Below are positions 8,360-17,367 of a DNA stretch of 64,000 nucleotides, one piece after another. Under the pieces are notes generated by a model. The model saw only the letters and a list, made by a program, of their open reading frames with translations. It did not search any database and was not told the origin of the DNA. The DNA is from Kitasatospora sp. NBC_00458 (lineage in GTDB: Bacteria; Actinomycetota; Actinomycetes; Streptomycetales; Streptomycetaceae). A program made the position numbers and the translations under genes. The first letter of the stretch is position 1, and each line of letters opens with the position of its first letter. Location: NCBI RefSeq assembly GCF_036013975.1, contig NZ_CP107904.1, positions 1,612,001 to 1,676,000 on the forward strand, in the 5' to 3' direction.

Positions 8360-9121
8360 GTGTCCGAGACCGATGAGGCCATCCACGACCTGCTGGTGGA
8401 TTCCGCGCCACCGCCCCCGGACGGCCGGGTGGCGGATCTGGGCTGCGGACGGGGGCCCACCCTCGCGGCCTTCGCCCGCCGGTTCCCCGCCGCCCGACTG
8501 ATCGGGTTGGACGTCTCGGCGACCGATGTCGGGGCCGCCCGGGCCGCACTCGCCGACCACCCCGGCGGCGCCGACCTGCGGGTCGCCGACCTGTCCGAGC
8601 CGCTCCCCCTGGCGGACGGCAGCGTCGACTCGGTGGTCTCGTACAACGTCCTGGAGTGCCTGGCGGATCCGGCCGCGCTCCTCCGCGAGGTGGCGCGGGT
8701 CCTACGGCCGGGCGGACGCGCGGTGATGGCCCACGTCGACTTCGACTCCCTGATGATCGCGGGAGCGCCCCGCGAGCTGGACCGCCGGATCTGCCACGCC
8801 TTCACCGACGACCAGCAGCCGTGGATGGAGCACGTCGACGGCCGGATCGGACGGAAACTCCCCGGCCTGCTGGCGACTTCACCGCTGGTGGTCGAGCGCG
8901 TGGTCCCGCTGGTGACGGCCTCGACCGAGCTGACCGGTCACGCCGCCCGCCGGATCGGGCACATCCGCGAGGCGGTCACCTCGGCCGCGGCCGAGGGCCG
9001 CGCCCCGGTCTCCCCCGCGGAGGTCACGGAGTGGGACGCCGCCGTCCGCCGGGCGGCCGCCGAGGGACGGTTCTACTTCGCCGAGACGGCCGTCGCCGTC
9101 ATCGCCCGGACGGCGGCCTGA
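8360..9121 (+). CDS. Class I SAM-dependent methyltransferase
   Basis: A 253-residue methyltransferase with motif I VADLGCGRGPTLAAF, an acidic LIGLDVS strand after it, motif II DGSVDSVVSYNVLECL and motif III LREVARVLRPGG. It resembles UbiE/MenG-like small-molecule methyltransferases; the acceptor is unknown. GTG 8360 is chosen because AAGGAG lies four bases upstream and the protein then begins right before the conserved fold. It appears to be monocistronic: the next gene is 261 bases away. Confidence 0.88.
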   Translation: MSETDEAIHDLLVDSAPPPPDGRVADLGCGRGPTLAAFARRFPAARLIGLDVSATDVGAARAALADHPGGADLRVADLSEPLPLADGSVDSVVSYNVLECLADPAALLREVARVLRPGGRAVMAHVDFDSLMIAGAPRELDRRICHAFTDDQQPWMEHVDGRIGRKLPGLLATSPLVVERVVPLVTASTELTGHAARRIGHIREAVTSAAAEGRAPVSPAEVTEWDAAVRRAAAEGRFYFAETAVAVIARTAA

Positions 9122-9382
9122 TCCCGGAGCCCCGCCGGGCCGACGGGCTGCCCGGCTGCCGACCGGCCGCCCGCTGATCGACCGCCGCCCGGCCGGGCCG
9201 GTTGCCGGCCGAAAGCCCTCCTGACGGACCGGCACCGGCGTCACGGGCCCGAACTCCCGCCCCGCAGGCCTTCGGTGGGGTACGGATCATTGCGCCCGCC
9301 CGCCGCTCCGTGATCGAGTAAGGCCTGCCTTGGTCGAATCGGGGCGGGCGGTGGCGCCCGGCGGACACGGGGAGGACGCGGC

Positions 9383-10294
9383 ATGAGCGGCACACGGGGG
9401 TCACGGGGACCACGGGGATCACGGGAACCGCAGGGACCGCCGCAGCGGGAAGCGGGCCGGCAGCACCGCCCGGCCGGCACCGCGACCCCCGGCTTCACCT
9501 GGGAGGCCTCGGACGGCTGTGCGCTGCGGGCGACCCGGTTCGGCAGCGGCCCCGCCGTCCTCCTGCTGCACGGCGGCGGCCCGGACCACCACAGCCTGCT
9601 CCCCCTCGCCGTCCGGCTGGCCGACGCCTTCACCGTCCTGCTGCCCGACCTGCGCGGCTACGGGCGCTCCGTCTGCCGGGATCCGGAGCTCCACACGTGG
9701 AGCCGCTACACCGCCGACGCCCTCGAACTGGCCGACCGTCACAGCCCCGAGCCGGTCGCCGTCGTCGGCACCGGGCTGGGTGCGACCATCGGCCTGCGGG
9801 CGGCCCTCGCCCGGCCCGACCGGGTCGGGGCGGTCGCCGTCATCGGCGCCGAGGAGATCGAGGACGACACCGCGAAGGCGGCCGAGACCGCGTTCCTGGA
9901 CGCCTTCGCCGCCCGCATCCTGACGGACGGTCCGGCCGCCGCCTGGGAGCCCGCCCTCGCGGGCATGCCGCCGCTGATCGGTGCGATGGTCCGCGACGCG
10001 ATCCCCCGCAGCGACCCGGCCAGCACCGCCGCGGCCTGCGCGATCGGCCGCGACCGGGCCTTCCGCGACGTCCACGACCTCGCCCCGGTCACCGCTCCCG
10101 TCCTGGTGGTCCCCGGCGGCGACCCCCGTCATCCGGTGGCAACCGCCCGCGCGATGGTCGAGGCCCTTCCGCGCGGCGAGCTGGCTCCGGTCGCCCTCGG
10201 TCCCGACTGGCACACCGCCGACGACCTCGCCACCGGCGTCCTGCCCGCGCTGCGCCCCTTCCTGCTGCGCCACGCCGCGCCGTCCGCGCCGTGA
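9383..10294 (+). CDS. Alpha/beta-hydrolase fold protein lacking the catalytic Ser
   Basis: A 303-residue alpha/beta-hydrolase with the oxyanion strand VLLLHGGGPDHH and a DLRGYGRS motif. Candidate acid Asp247 (VPGGDPRHP) and His277 (DWHTADD) are in the expected places. The nucleophile elbow, however, reads G129-T-G-L-G133: the usual Ser of GxSxG is Gly131. The protein is thus either a non-hydrolytic member or uses another chemistry. Residues 1-40 are a charged Gly/Arg/Pro-rich extension. GGGAGG is eight bases before the ATG. The remote repeat GCAGGCCTT/AAGGCCTGC (9264-9272, 9320-9328) upstream could be an operator. Confidence 0.82.
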   Translation: MSGTRGSRGPRGSREPQGPPQREAGRQHRPAGTATPGFTWEASDGCALRATRFGSGPAVLLLHGGGPDHHSLLPLAVRLADAFTVLLPDLRGYGRSVCRDPELHTWSRYTADALELADRHSPEPVAVVGTGLGATIGLRAALARPDRVGAVAVIGAEEIEDDTAKAAETAFLDAFAARILTDGPAAAWEPALAGMPPLIGAMVRDAIPRSDPASTAAACAIGRDRAFRDVHDLAPVTAPVLVVPGGDPRHPVATARAMVEALPRGELAPVALGPDWHTADDLATGVLPALRPFLLRHAAPSAP

Positions 10295-10373
10295 GCCCGG
10301 GCGGGGCCGGGCGGGGCCGGGCGGCGCCCGCCGCTCCGCACACGGAGCGTGAGGCTGCTGGTACCTTCGGCGC

Positions 10374-10766
10374 ATGGCTGACTTCGACGCGGTGGCCGAC
10401 GCCTTCGTCCGGCACTACTACGGCACCTTCGACGGCGGCAGCGCGGCCCGGAGCAAGCTCACGGAGCTCTACCGGCCCGAGTCACTGCTCACCTGGGAGA
10501 GCCGGCGGGTGCAGGGCGCGACCGGTATCGCGGCGGCTCTCGCCCGGCCCGAACTGGCCGCCGTCAAGCACCGCATCAGCACCGTCGACGCCCAGCCGAC
10601 CCCCGGCGGCGGCGTCCTGGTGACGGTGGTCGGCACGATCGCGGTCGGCAGCGCCTTCGACAAGCCGATGCTGTTCAGCGAGGTGTTCGCCCTCCAGCCG
10701 GTCCCGGACGGCGAGGAGGGCGACTACTTCGTCCGCAACCAGATCGCCCGCCTCATCCTCGGCTGA
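10374..10766 (+). CDS. NTF2-like fold protein
   Basis: A 130-residue single-domain protein of the NTF2-like cone fold. The segment around residues 10-45 (FVRHYYGTFDGG, LTELYRPESLLTWES, then QGATGI) resembles true nuclear transport factor 2 more than the common SnoaL-type bacterial members. No polar catalytic pair is obvious in the cavity-lining strands. A binding or scaffolding role is possible; the function is unknown. The ribosome site is weak (GAGG about 20 bases upstream). It is 79 bases downstream of the hydrolase and may share its transcript. Confidence 0.75.
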   Translation: MADFDAVADAFVRHYYGTFDGGSAARSKLTELYRPESLLTWESRRVQGATGIAAALARPELAAVKHRISTVDAQPTPGGGVLVTVVGTIAVGSAFDKPMLFSEVFALQPVPDGEEGDYFVRNQIARLILG

Positions 10767-10927
10767 CGGTCCCGCCCGGCGCGACGGCGCCCGCCGGATG
10801 TCGGCCGCCCTCCTGCCCGAGGCCGCGGACCAGCGCGAACGGGGCCGCACCGAGCGCCCGTATCACCCCATCCGTAGTACTCTCGCCGAAGTGGTTTGAA
10901 CGCAGTGCTGCGATCGGAGCGGTGTCA

Positions 10928-11503
10928 ATGGCGCGCAGGAACGACGAGCGACGAGCGGCCCTCGTCGACGCCGCGATCGAGGTCCTGGCGCGGGAGGGCG
11001 CGCGCGGACTGACCTTCCGAGCGGTCGACACCGAGGCCGCCGTACCCGTCGGCACCGCGTCCAACTACTTCGCCAACCGCGACGACCTCCTCACCCAGGC
11101 CAGCGCCCGGGTGTACGAGCGCCTCCGCCCCGACGACGCCGCCGTCGCCCGCCAGCAGGCCGGCGCGACGGACCGGGAGTCGTACGCGGCCTCGATGCAC
11201 GAACTCGTCGACCGCGTCAGCTCGTTCCGCACCGGCTACCTGGCCCTGCTCGAACTCCGGCTGGAAGCCACCCGGCGCCCCGGCCTGCGCACGATCCTGA
11301 CCGAGCGGGTCCGCGCCGACCTCGACGCGAACATCGCCTACCACCTCGCCTCCGGCCTGCCCGGCGACGAGACCACCGTCCGGCTGCTCTACCTGACGTT
11401 CAACTGGCTGATCGTGGAGCAGCTCACCCTGCCCGACGTCCTCTCGGAGGCCGAACGCCACGCACTCGTCAACGCCGCGGTCGACCGCCTCGTGACGGAC
11501 TGA
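10928..11503 (+). CDS. TetR-family transcriptional regulator
   Basis: A 191-residue TetR-type regulator. The N-terminal HTH reads ALVDAAIEVLAREGARGLTF, then VPVGTASNYFANRDDLL, the canonical recognition helix region. The remainder is a helical ligand-binding and dimerisation domain. ATG 10928 is preferred because GGAG is eight bases upstream; GTG 10922 would be only two bases from it. The target is not evident: no divergent gene is adjacent, so it may regulate itself or a distant locus. The last codons and stop are duplicated in tandem. Confidence 0.88.
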   Translation: MARRNDERRAALVDAAIEVLAREGARGLTFRAVDTEAAVPVGTASNYFANRDDLLTQASARVYERLRPDDAAVARQQAGATDRESYAASMHELVDRVSSFRTGYLALLELRLEATRRPGLRTILTERVRADLDANIAYHLASGLPGDETTVRLLYLTFNWLIVEQLTLPDVLSEAERHALVNAAVDRLVTD

Positions 11504-11520
11504 CCTCGTGACGGACTGAC
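11489..11520. repeat. Perfect 16-bp tandem duplication across the TetR stop codon
   Basis: CTCGTGACGGACTGAC occurs at 11489-11504 and again at 11505-11520. The first copy supplies the last codons and the TGA of the TetR gene. It looks like a slippage duplication with no effect on the protein. Further right (about 11570-11595) a CGGCCCGT-type 8-mer is repeated. Confidence 0.8.
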
Positions 11521-11671
11521 CACGGCGGGGTCCCGCACGGCGGCGGCCCGCCGGGGCGTCGCAGCGGCGGCCCGTCGGCCCGTCGGCCCGTCGGCGGGAA
11601 CGGGCGGGCCGAACGCCGCACGGACGAGCCCGGTTCCGGCTGACGTCGCACCCGAGCCGACGCCTTTCCGC

Positions 11672-13231
11672 TCACAGCCGCGACCACCACATGCTGTTGT
11701 CTCCCTCCACCCCCTTCCACACCATGTGCAGGGTTCCGTCGAGCTCGCAGATCGCGGGCCCCTGGGAGGTGCCGACGCCCTCCATGCCGATCTGGCCCGT
11801 GAACTCGGTGCCGTCGAAGAACGAGAAGTAGATGCCCTGGTCGTCCGCCGCGCCCTTCCATGCGACGAGGAGGCGGGTGCCGGACACGGCCAGCGACGGC
11901 CCCGCGCTGGTGCCGACCTGGACGAACACGCCTCCGCCGCTTTCCGTCTCGGCGTAGACCAGATTCCGCTGCGGCTGCCAGGCCGGGTCGGCCTCACTGC
12001 GCGAGGAATAGTAGATCCTCGGATCGTCGCCCACCCCCTTCCAGAACATGTAGAGCCTGCCGCCGACCTCCGCCAGTGCCGGCGAGTCCGACGTGCCGAC
12101 GCCGACGACGTTCCGCTGGGAGCTCCACACGCCCGCCTCCCGCCTCGCCCACCAGATGGAACTGTCCCCGTCGACACCCTTCCAGGCCATGTACGGAGTT
12201 CCGCTGAGGAGAGCGAGCGCGGGGCGGCCACTCGATCCGACACCCTGGACGTTCTCGACCCTGGACCAGCCGGTTCCGGGGTTCGTGGACGTGTAGAGGC
12301 CCTGGTCGTCCCGGCTTCCCTTTCACGCCATCAGGATCCCCGTGGACAGCCCGTCACCCCTCGGGACCGCGGCGAGCGCCGGACTGTGCGAGGAGCCGAA
12401 GTCCCCGGTGATTCCGCTCTGCGGGCTCCAGCCACCCGGCCCCAGCTCCGATTCGTAGAGGTTCGAGTCGTCGCGGCTTCCCTTCCACACCATGTGCAGG
12501 ATGTCGGTCGTGGCGTCGAGCCCCACACCCCTGGTCACGGCCAGAGCGGGACGGTCCGAGGTCGCCCGGTCCCCGAGCGACTCCTGGCCGGACCACCCGT
12601 AGAGGCTGAGGATCGCGTTGATGCTCTCCGCGTCCACCACCGCAGTGCTGCGGATCGTGGGGTACATGACCGAGGCCGGGCTGTTCGAGTGCGCCAGCCC
12701 CAGCAGGTGACCGATCTCGTGCACCGTGGTGTTCAGCAGGGAGGTCGCCGTCCAGGTCTCCGCGAGGTCGAGGTTCAGAGTGCCCACCGGTGGCCCGGCG
12801 CCGGTGGCCAGGGTCCCGCCGGGAGCTCCGAACCGGGCGTCGGCGAGTGGTGTCACGAAAGCGCCGCGGACGTCTCCGCCCGTACTCACCGGCCTGAACG
12901 TGAAGAAGCCGGCGAGCGCGCTCTGCCAGGCGCCGAACGCGGCTGTGACGGTGGCGACGACGGTGGCGGGCGCCAGATTCGCCCCCGTGGGATCGACGGA
13001 GACGGTGAGCACCCGCTTCGGCCAGCGGCCGTTCGGCGAACCGAAGGTCCGGACGTCGATCGGTGAGCTGATCCGGTCCGGAACCCCGCACGTACCGAAG
13101 ACGGTCTCGAAGCCGGCCTTCTCGGCGAGTCCCCTCAGCGAGGAGACTCCCTGCGACCGGCAGACCTCTCGCAGACTCAGGGGGCTCTCCGAATGACCGA
13201 GCCGGAGGGCCGTCTGCCGAAAGTTCATCAT
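11672..13231 (-). pseudogene. Metzincin protease with C-terminal beta-propeller, broken by one in-frame TGA
   Basis: Residues 1-220 form a matrixin-like metallopeptidase with the zinc motif HEIGHLLGLAH and the Met-turn SVMYP. Six propeller-like repeats follow, each with a core such as HMVWKGSRDD, YMAWKGVDGD, YMFWKGVGDD or LVAWKGAADD. In the second repeat the conserved Trp codon is TGA (12323-12325), so translation would stop after 302 residues. Downstream sequence stays in the same frame and codes cleanly for the other four repeats, ending at 11672 (519 residues in all). A single C-to-T type change on the plus strand at 12323 explains it. No signal peptide is seen and the start is uncertain because GGGGGAG touches the ATG. 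It may be a recent pseudogene, a sequencing error or a readthrough case. Confidence 0.8.
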
Positions 13232-13308
13232 CTCCCCCGATTCCCTCAGGGGCGCACTCCGTCGGAGGACGCCGAGGACTGGGTCACTGCCACGGGGATC
13301 CGAGCGGG

Positions 13309-13425
13309 CTACTCGTCGCCCTCGACGGGTTCGCCCAGCAGGACCTTCGACCAGACGGCCACCGGCCCGTCCGGTGCCTCCTTACTGCCGACGCACAGCC
13401 AGAGGGTGATGCCCTCCTCCCGCAT
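13309..13425 (-). CDS. Possible 38-residue small protein
   Basis: A short reading frame begins ATG CGG GAG GAG and ends at TAG 13309. The predicted peptide contains ITLWLCVGSK and VAVWSKVLLGEP, more protein-like than random GC-rich translation. The ribosome site is weak. It could be the end of a decayed gene. The rest of 13232-13533 holds no other candidate apart from the tandem repeat at 13451-13490. Confidence 0.25.
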   Translation of the reverse strand: MREEGITLWLCVGSKEAPDGPVAVWSKVLLGEPVEGDE

Positions 13426-13450
13426 CCTGCCGGCGGCGCAGGACGGACGG

Positions 13451-13490
13451 GAGGGCGGGAGGTCAGGCGGGAGGGCGGGAGGTCAGGCGG
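13451..13490. repeat. Two perfect 20-bp tandem repeats
   Basis: The same 20-base unit, beginning GAGGGCGGGA, fills 13451-13470 and 13471-13490, just downstream of the lipoprotein gene. It is probably a slippage product; no function is implied. Confidence 0.8.
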
Positions 13491-13533
13491 GCGGGCGTCG
13501 GGGGCGGGCGGGCGTCGCAGCGGCCCGTGTGCG

Positions 13534-14214
13534 TCAGGCGTCGGGGTTCGCGCCCTGCTGGACGCGCTTGATCCGCTCGGCCTGGAGCGCGCTGAACTGC
13601 TGCAGCGTCCGGTGGTCGCGCTCGTCCTCGTCGAGCTCGATCAGGGCCACCACGGTGCCGACCCGCAGCACCATGGACGCGGCGACGCCCCCGCTCGCGG
13701 AGTCCGCGGAGTCGGCGGGCTCCTCGAAGCCCTGCGACTGGTCGGCGGCCACCTTCAGGCCGATCGCCCGCACGTCGCCGTCGTCCTTCTGCATCGACGC
13801 CGCCAGCGCCTCGAAGACGGGGCCGGAGTTCTCGACGGAGTCGAAGGTCAGCAGGGTGAAGCGGATGTCGTTGTCGGTGTCGGAGGCCAGCTCGTAGCGC
13901 ACGGAGCCGCCGAGCTGAAGACCCGTACAGTCCATGTTCAGCTTCTTCCGGCAGGTCTTGGTCGCCTCGGCCTGCTGGATGATCTCCGGCGGCTTCGCAC
14001 CGGGGCTGCTCCCCCAGCCGGAGGGGAGCGAAGCCACGCTCGGCATCGCGTCCCGCACCTGGTCGGGCTCCGACAGGGCGACGGCGGCCCGCACCGCCGC
14101 TCCCCCGCCGGAACTGCACGCGCCCGCGCCCAGCGCGAGTGCGGCGACCGTTCCCGCCACTGCGAGACTGCGCCCGTGCCGCTTCAACTTGTCCATCGCG
14201 GTGCCCCGTTTCAC
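13534..14214 (-). CDS. Secreted lipoprotein of unknown function
   Basis: A 226-residue protein with a lipoprotein signal: basic start (DKLKRHGR), hydrophobic SLAVAGTVAALALG, and a lipobox-like GAGAC with Cys33 as the lipidation site. The mature part contains two further Cys residues (KTCRKKLNMDC) that could form a disulphide, followed by a mixed alpha/beta region. The pattern is like Streptomyces lipoproteins of the sensor or PknH type, but no named domain is certain. GTG 14214 has GAGG six bases upstream; an internal ATG at 14196 is an alternative that keeps the signal peptide. It acts outside the membrane. Confidence 0.78.
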   Translation of the reverse strand: MKRGTAMDKLKRHGRSLAVAGTVAALALGAGACSSGGGAAVRAAVALSEPDQVRDAMPSVASLPSGWGSSPGAKPPEIIQQAEATKTCRKKLNMDCTGLQLGGSVRYELASDTDNDIRFTLLTFDSVENSGPVFEALAASMQKDDGDVRAIGLKVAADQSQGFEEPADSADSASGGVAASMVLRVGTVVALIELDEDERDHRTLQQFSALQAERIKRVQQGANPDA

Positions 14215-15212
14215 TCTTCACCTCAAGATCGGAAGCGGACATCAAACCACATGATCACCTGATGACTTCTGCTGCTCATGTCATGTCTGTACCGGGCGCC
14301 GACCGGACTGCACGGCCCCCGGCGACCGCCGCCGGAGCACCCGCGCCACCGCTCGTCCCACCGCCGAACAGCACACGGGCACACCGTCGGTGGACGTACG
14401 AGGAACCCCTCACATCGCGTCGGACGCCGTCCCGCACCATCGGCGGGAGTGTGCACGCCCGACTGGCCGGCCACCGCCTCACCGTGGCGCGGTCGCCCCG
14501 GCCGGGAACATCGGCAGCGCCAGGAGGAGCCGGTCGGCATCGGCCCGTGAACGCTGCCCGACGATCCGTCCGCCCGCCTGCTCCCGCGTCACGGCGCCTG
14601 CGGCACAGGCTCCTTCGGCCAACCCGGTGAGCAGGGCCGTCCGGCGAGGCGTCCGGCAACGGCAGCCCGTACGCCCCCCCCCCCGCGATCCGGAAGTCCG
14701 CCCCGGACCGCCGGGCGCCCACCCGACGCGACATTCGGACCACCGACCTGCCCACGATCAGCTCGACAAGGCTCAGTGAATCGAGATCGGGCACGTCTCG
14801 TCCTTTGCAGCAGGACGGCACGTACCGCATCAGCCTGGCCGGCTTCACCAGGTGACGGCGAAACCCGGGACGAAAGGCCGCACTTCCCCGACCCCACCGT
14901 CCATTCCCTGAAGCGACGACAGCCCGTGACCGCAGCACGGTAGGCATGGCTGCGATTGCGGAGATAATTCGGGACTCGGTTCGTGTTGCGCTACGGCGCG
15001 AATCGTGCTGGTCTGGAGTGGAGACACATTATTGATCTACTGGCCACGCCGCAGGATGCGCCGGGCAAATCACCCCTCTCGCGCACCGAGCAAGGCGTAA
15101 CTCGACCCAGCACGTCTCTCAAGGGGGCGCTGCGCTCCTCTACCGCGCGCGCATCGATTCCTCTGGCTTCACGGAATCGGCGGATTGACCCCCGAGAACG
15201 ATAGGTGCCGAA
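14215..15212. other. One-kilobase gap with decayed coding-like DNA
   Basis: No intact gene is convincing. On the minus strand near 14670-14485 one frame reads RRTALLTGLAEGACAAG and then ADADRLLLALP, faintly like a DUF1707 regulatory domain. An 11-base C run (about 14674-14684) interrupts frames here, as in a decaying gene. From about 14950 to 15210 the base composition becomes less GC-rich, suggesting promoter DNA for the gene at 15213 and the edge of an acquired segment. Confidence 0.4.
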
Positions 15213-16178
15213 ATGGCCGTTCCCTATTCAACGAATGACGTTTCGTCCCAGCGCTTCGAGAATCCTCACCACCACGTCCCAGAAGAGGTTTCCAGGGCCT
15301 TTCAGGATCTCCATGAGCGTGATCTCGCCGAGGCGAAGAGACAGGAAAGTATCGCCCGAATAGCCCGCCCAAATGGAGAGCGGAGGAACGTGCAAGCCGA
15401 GATGTATTCGGCAGTCGCACGATCCGCGGGCGTCGACATCACGGAGCTGCAGACACAGATTCTCAAGTCCAGAGCGAACACGTCCTCTCGACTCCGGGAG
15501 GCGGTGGAATCCGACCTGGCGCCGGCCGGACTTCCATACGAGCTCACTCCTGTCGACTTCGCGCCGTCCTCAACCGACCGAGCCAGCCACGACTTCTGGC
15601 TGGCGAACTCCCAGTGGTGGCACCCTGGTGACGCCGACTGGCGCGCCGAACCACGCGAGGACGGCCTGCACTTCACCGGCCACCTCACGCATGACAGCGG
15701 TGACTTGCGGTTCGCCAACTTCGGTTCGGTGAGTTTCTTCGAATTGCAGCCTGAGCGTATCCCCGCATCGGGCTCGGGCTTGTGGCGCTCCGCCCCCCAC
15801 GTCGAGCTGTTCGGGGGCCTGGTCGGCCAGACGATCAACGGAGGATTCTTCAGCGGGGATCAGTGGTCCAAATGCTGGCTGTCCCTGAGGCAGACAATCC
15901 TCCAGTTCGGGTTCGGCCCGAACCCTGTGGCCATCGGCCAGGCCTTGGGAGGACGGAACCTCATGTTCCTCGAAGGTGAGAGCCTGACAGCATTCCCAAG
16001 GTTCTCCGGATTCGAGGGGATGCCTGTGCTTGATTTCGGAAACATCAACGGCTCACTGAGCCTTTGGGCTCACCTGGAAGTGCGATTTGATATTCAAGTC
16101 GAGGGCTCCGGAAGCCTCGTCTGGACGGATCCCGATGTCCTGCTTCGCGGTTTTCAGTGGCCGCTGATTCCACTGTGA
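15213..16178 (+). CDS. Unrecognised 321-residue protein, lower GC
   Basis: Residues 1-110 are charged and helical (HERDLAEAKRQESIARIAR, later TELQTQILKSRANTSSRLREA). Residues 120-321 are rich in aromatic residues and beta-strand-like stretches (DFWLANSQWWHPGD, GSVSFFELQPE, GSLSLWAHLEVRFD). There is no signal peptide or membrane segment. The layout of a helical stalk plus a beta-rich head could suit a structural, adhesive or toxin-like protein, but I do not recognise the family. AGG eight bases before ATG 15213 is a modest ribosome site. Third-position GC is clearly lower than in neighbours, suggesting horizontal transfer together with the next gene 63 bases downstream. Confidence 0.7.
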   Translation: MAVPYSTNDVSSQRFENPHHHVPEEVSRAFQDLHERDLAEAKRQESIARIARPNGERRNVQAEMYSAVARSAGVDITELQTQILKSRANTSSRLREAVESDLAPAGLPYELTPVDFAPSSTDRASHDFWLANSQWWHPGDADWRAEPREDGLHFTGHLTHDSGDLRFANFGSVSFFELQPERIPASGSGLWRSAPHVELFGGLVGQTINGGFFSGDQWSKCWLSLRQTILQFGFGPNPVAIGQALGGRNLMFLEGESLTAFPRFSGFEGMPVLDFGNINGSLSLWAHLEVRFDIQVEGSGSLVWTDPDVLLRGFQWPLIPL

Positions 16179-16241
16179 CGGTTCGTCGGCAGCCAGGACT
16201 GCAGTGGGGTCGTCACTCGATGGAAGAAAGGTGGAGAAGGC

Positions 16242-16790
16242 ATGCCCCTTCAAGCAGTGCCCCCAAAAACCACTGACGTCGGACTGGTGGCCCGCGCCGT
16301 ATCCATATGGGTCCGGCAGGAAGCCGAGTCGATGTCCACCCTCCCGGAGGAGACACAGCAGCGGCTGTCCACCGAGCGGCTCAGCCAACTTGAGAAGCTC
16401 AATGTACTCACCGGTGAAGAGGCTCAAGAGCTGCGGAGCCGTGCAACACACAACCGCCCCGGGAATCCGGCCGGACGCGGCATCGAACCCCGGCCACCCG
16501 TCGCCGCAGTCCTCCGGACAGTTCAAAGGGCCGGTGCGATGACGAGGGAGGCCGGCGTAGAACCGGTGACGGCGCTTCTGAGCGTACAGGGAGGCGCCCT
16601 ACTCGGAGCGGCGATCGCCGGTCCGCCCGGCGCGACCGTCGGCGCGGCGGTGGCCACGAGTGTGCTCTTCGAACCGGTCCGTCAGGCGCACGCGTTCGAC
16701 AATGACTGGAGCTGGAGCGATCTGTGGGAGACGCTGCAGTCCATATACGTCTGGATTCTGGCCGAACTGGAACTGCAGAACACACTGTGA
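16242..16790 (+). CDS. Unrecognised 182-residue protein with glycine-zipper-like segment
   Basis: The N-terminal 80 residues are helical and charged (a coiled-coil-like LPEETQQRLSTERLSQLEKL). Residues 118-150 form an Ala/Gly-rich hydrophobic stretch (ALLGAAIAGPPGATVGAAVA) like glycine-zipper membrane-inserting segments. The C-terminus is Trp-rich (DNDWSWSDLWETLQSIYVW). GGAG lies seven bases upstream of the ATG. It follows the unrecognised 321-residue gene and shares its lower GC, so the two probably form one accessory unit. A membrane-active or small assembly partner is possible; this is inference. Confidence 0.68.
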   Translation: MPLQAVPPKTTDVGLVARAVSIWVRQEAESMSTLPEETQQRLSTERLSQLEKLNVLTGEEAQELRSRATHNRPGNPAGRGIEPRPPVAAVLRTVQRAGAMTREAGVEPVTALLSVQGGALLGAAIAGPPGATVGAAVATSVLFEPVRQAHAFDNDWSWSDLWETLQSIYVWILAELELQNTL

Positions 16791-16869
16791 GTGGCCGCCT
16801 CACGGCGGAACGCCCGCTCCCGTTCCGCCCCGGACAAGTCGCGAAGGATCGAGGCTAGGCTCACGGGCC

Positions 16870-17367
16870 ATGAGCATCAACGGCCGATATCTCCGGTTGA
16901 GCCCACGCCAGTTGCAGCGGGCGGCGACGGAACCCGACTGGGCGCGGGAGTGGGTCGCCGAACTGGACGAGGACGAGGAGGAGGACGGCGCGGCCGACCG
17001 GGGGCGACTGCACGAGACCGGATCCGCCGGGGCCGTACTCGAACTCCTGCTCCGCCGGCACGACTTCCCCGTCGACGTCGTCCACGGGGAGGAGGAGCTC
17101 ACCGCCGCCGGGGACTGGGGCTACGGCCCGCCGCGCTGCCTCACTCCGGAGCAGGTCGGCACCGCCGACGAGGCGTTCGCGGCGCTGCCTCCCGGCACGC
17201 TCGTCGACGGGATCGCCCCGGCCGAGCTCGCCGCCGCCGTCCCGCTGCCCGCCGGCTGGACGGCCGAGGACGTCCTCCACCTGGCGTCCGGCCACTACCG
17301 CGCCCTCGCCGACTTCCTCCACACCGCGGCCCGCTACCGGCACGCGGTGCTCGTCTGGTCCGAGTAG
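16870..17367 (+). CDS. DUF1877 (YfbM-like) family protein
   Basis: A 165-residue acidic protein with the DUF1877 pattern: MSINGRYLRLSPRQL at the start, a GYGPPRCLTPEQV segment in the middle, and a C-terminal SGHYRALADFLHTAARYRHAVLVW stretch. The biochemical role of this family is unknown. The ribosome site is weak (AGG upstream) and the ATG is chosen because the conserved N-terminus starts there. It is read singly; the adjoining genes are unrelated. Confidence 0.82.
   Translation: MSINGRYLRLSPRQLQRAATEPDWAREWVAELDEDEEEDGAADRGRLHETGSAGAVLELLLRRHDFPVDVVHGEEELTAAGDWGYGPPRCLTPEQVGTADEAFAALPPGTLVDGIAPAELAAAVPLPAGWTAEDVLHLASGHYRALADFLHTAARYRHAVLVWSE

Noticed and set aside
12323..12325. TGA as a selenocysteine codon
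   Set aside because: The aligned residue in sister repeats is Trp, not Cys, and no selenocysteine hairpin is apparent; a nonsense change or error is simpler.
14276..14947. 223-codon minus-strand gene
   Set aside because: Composition is Arg/Gly/Ala-biased, an 11-base C run lies inside, and better fragmentary matches are in another frame; treated as decayed DNA.
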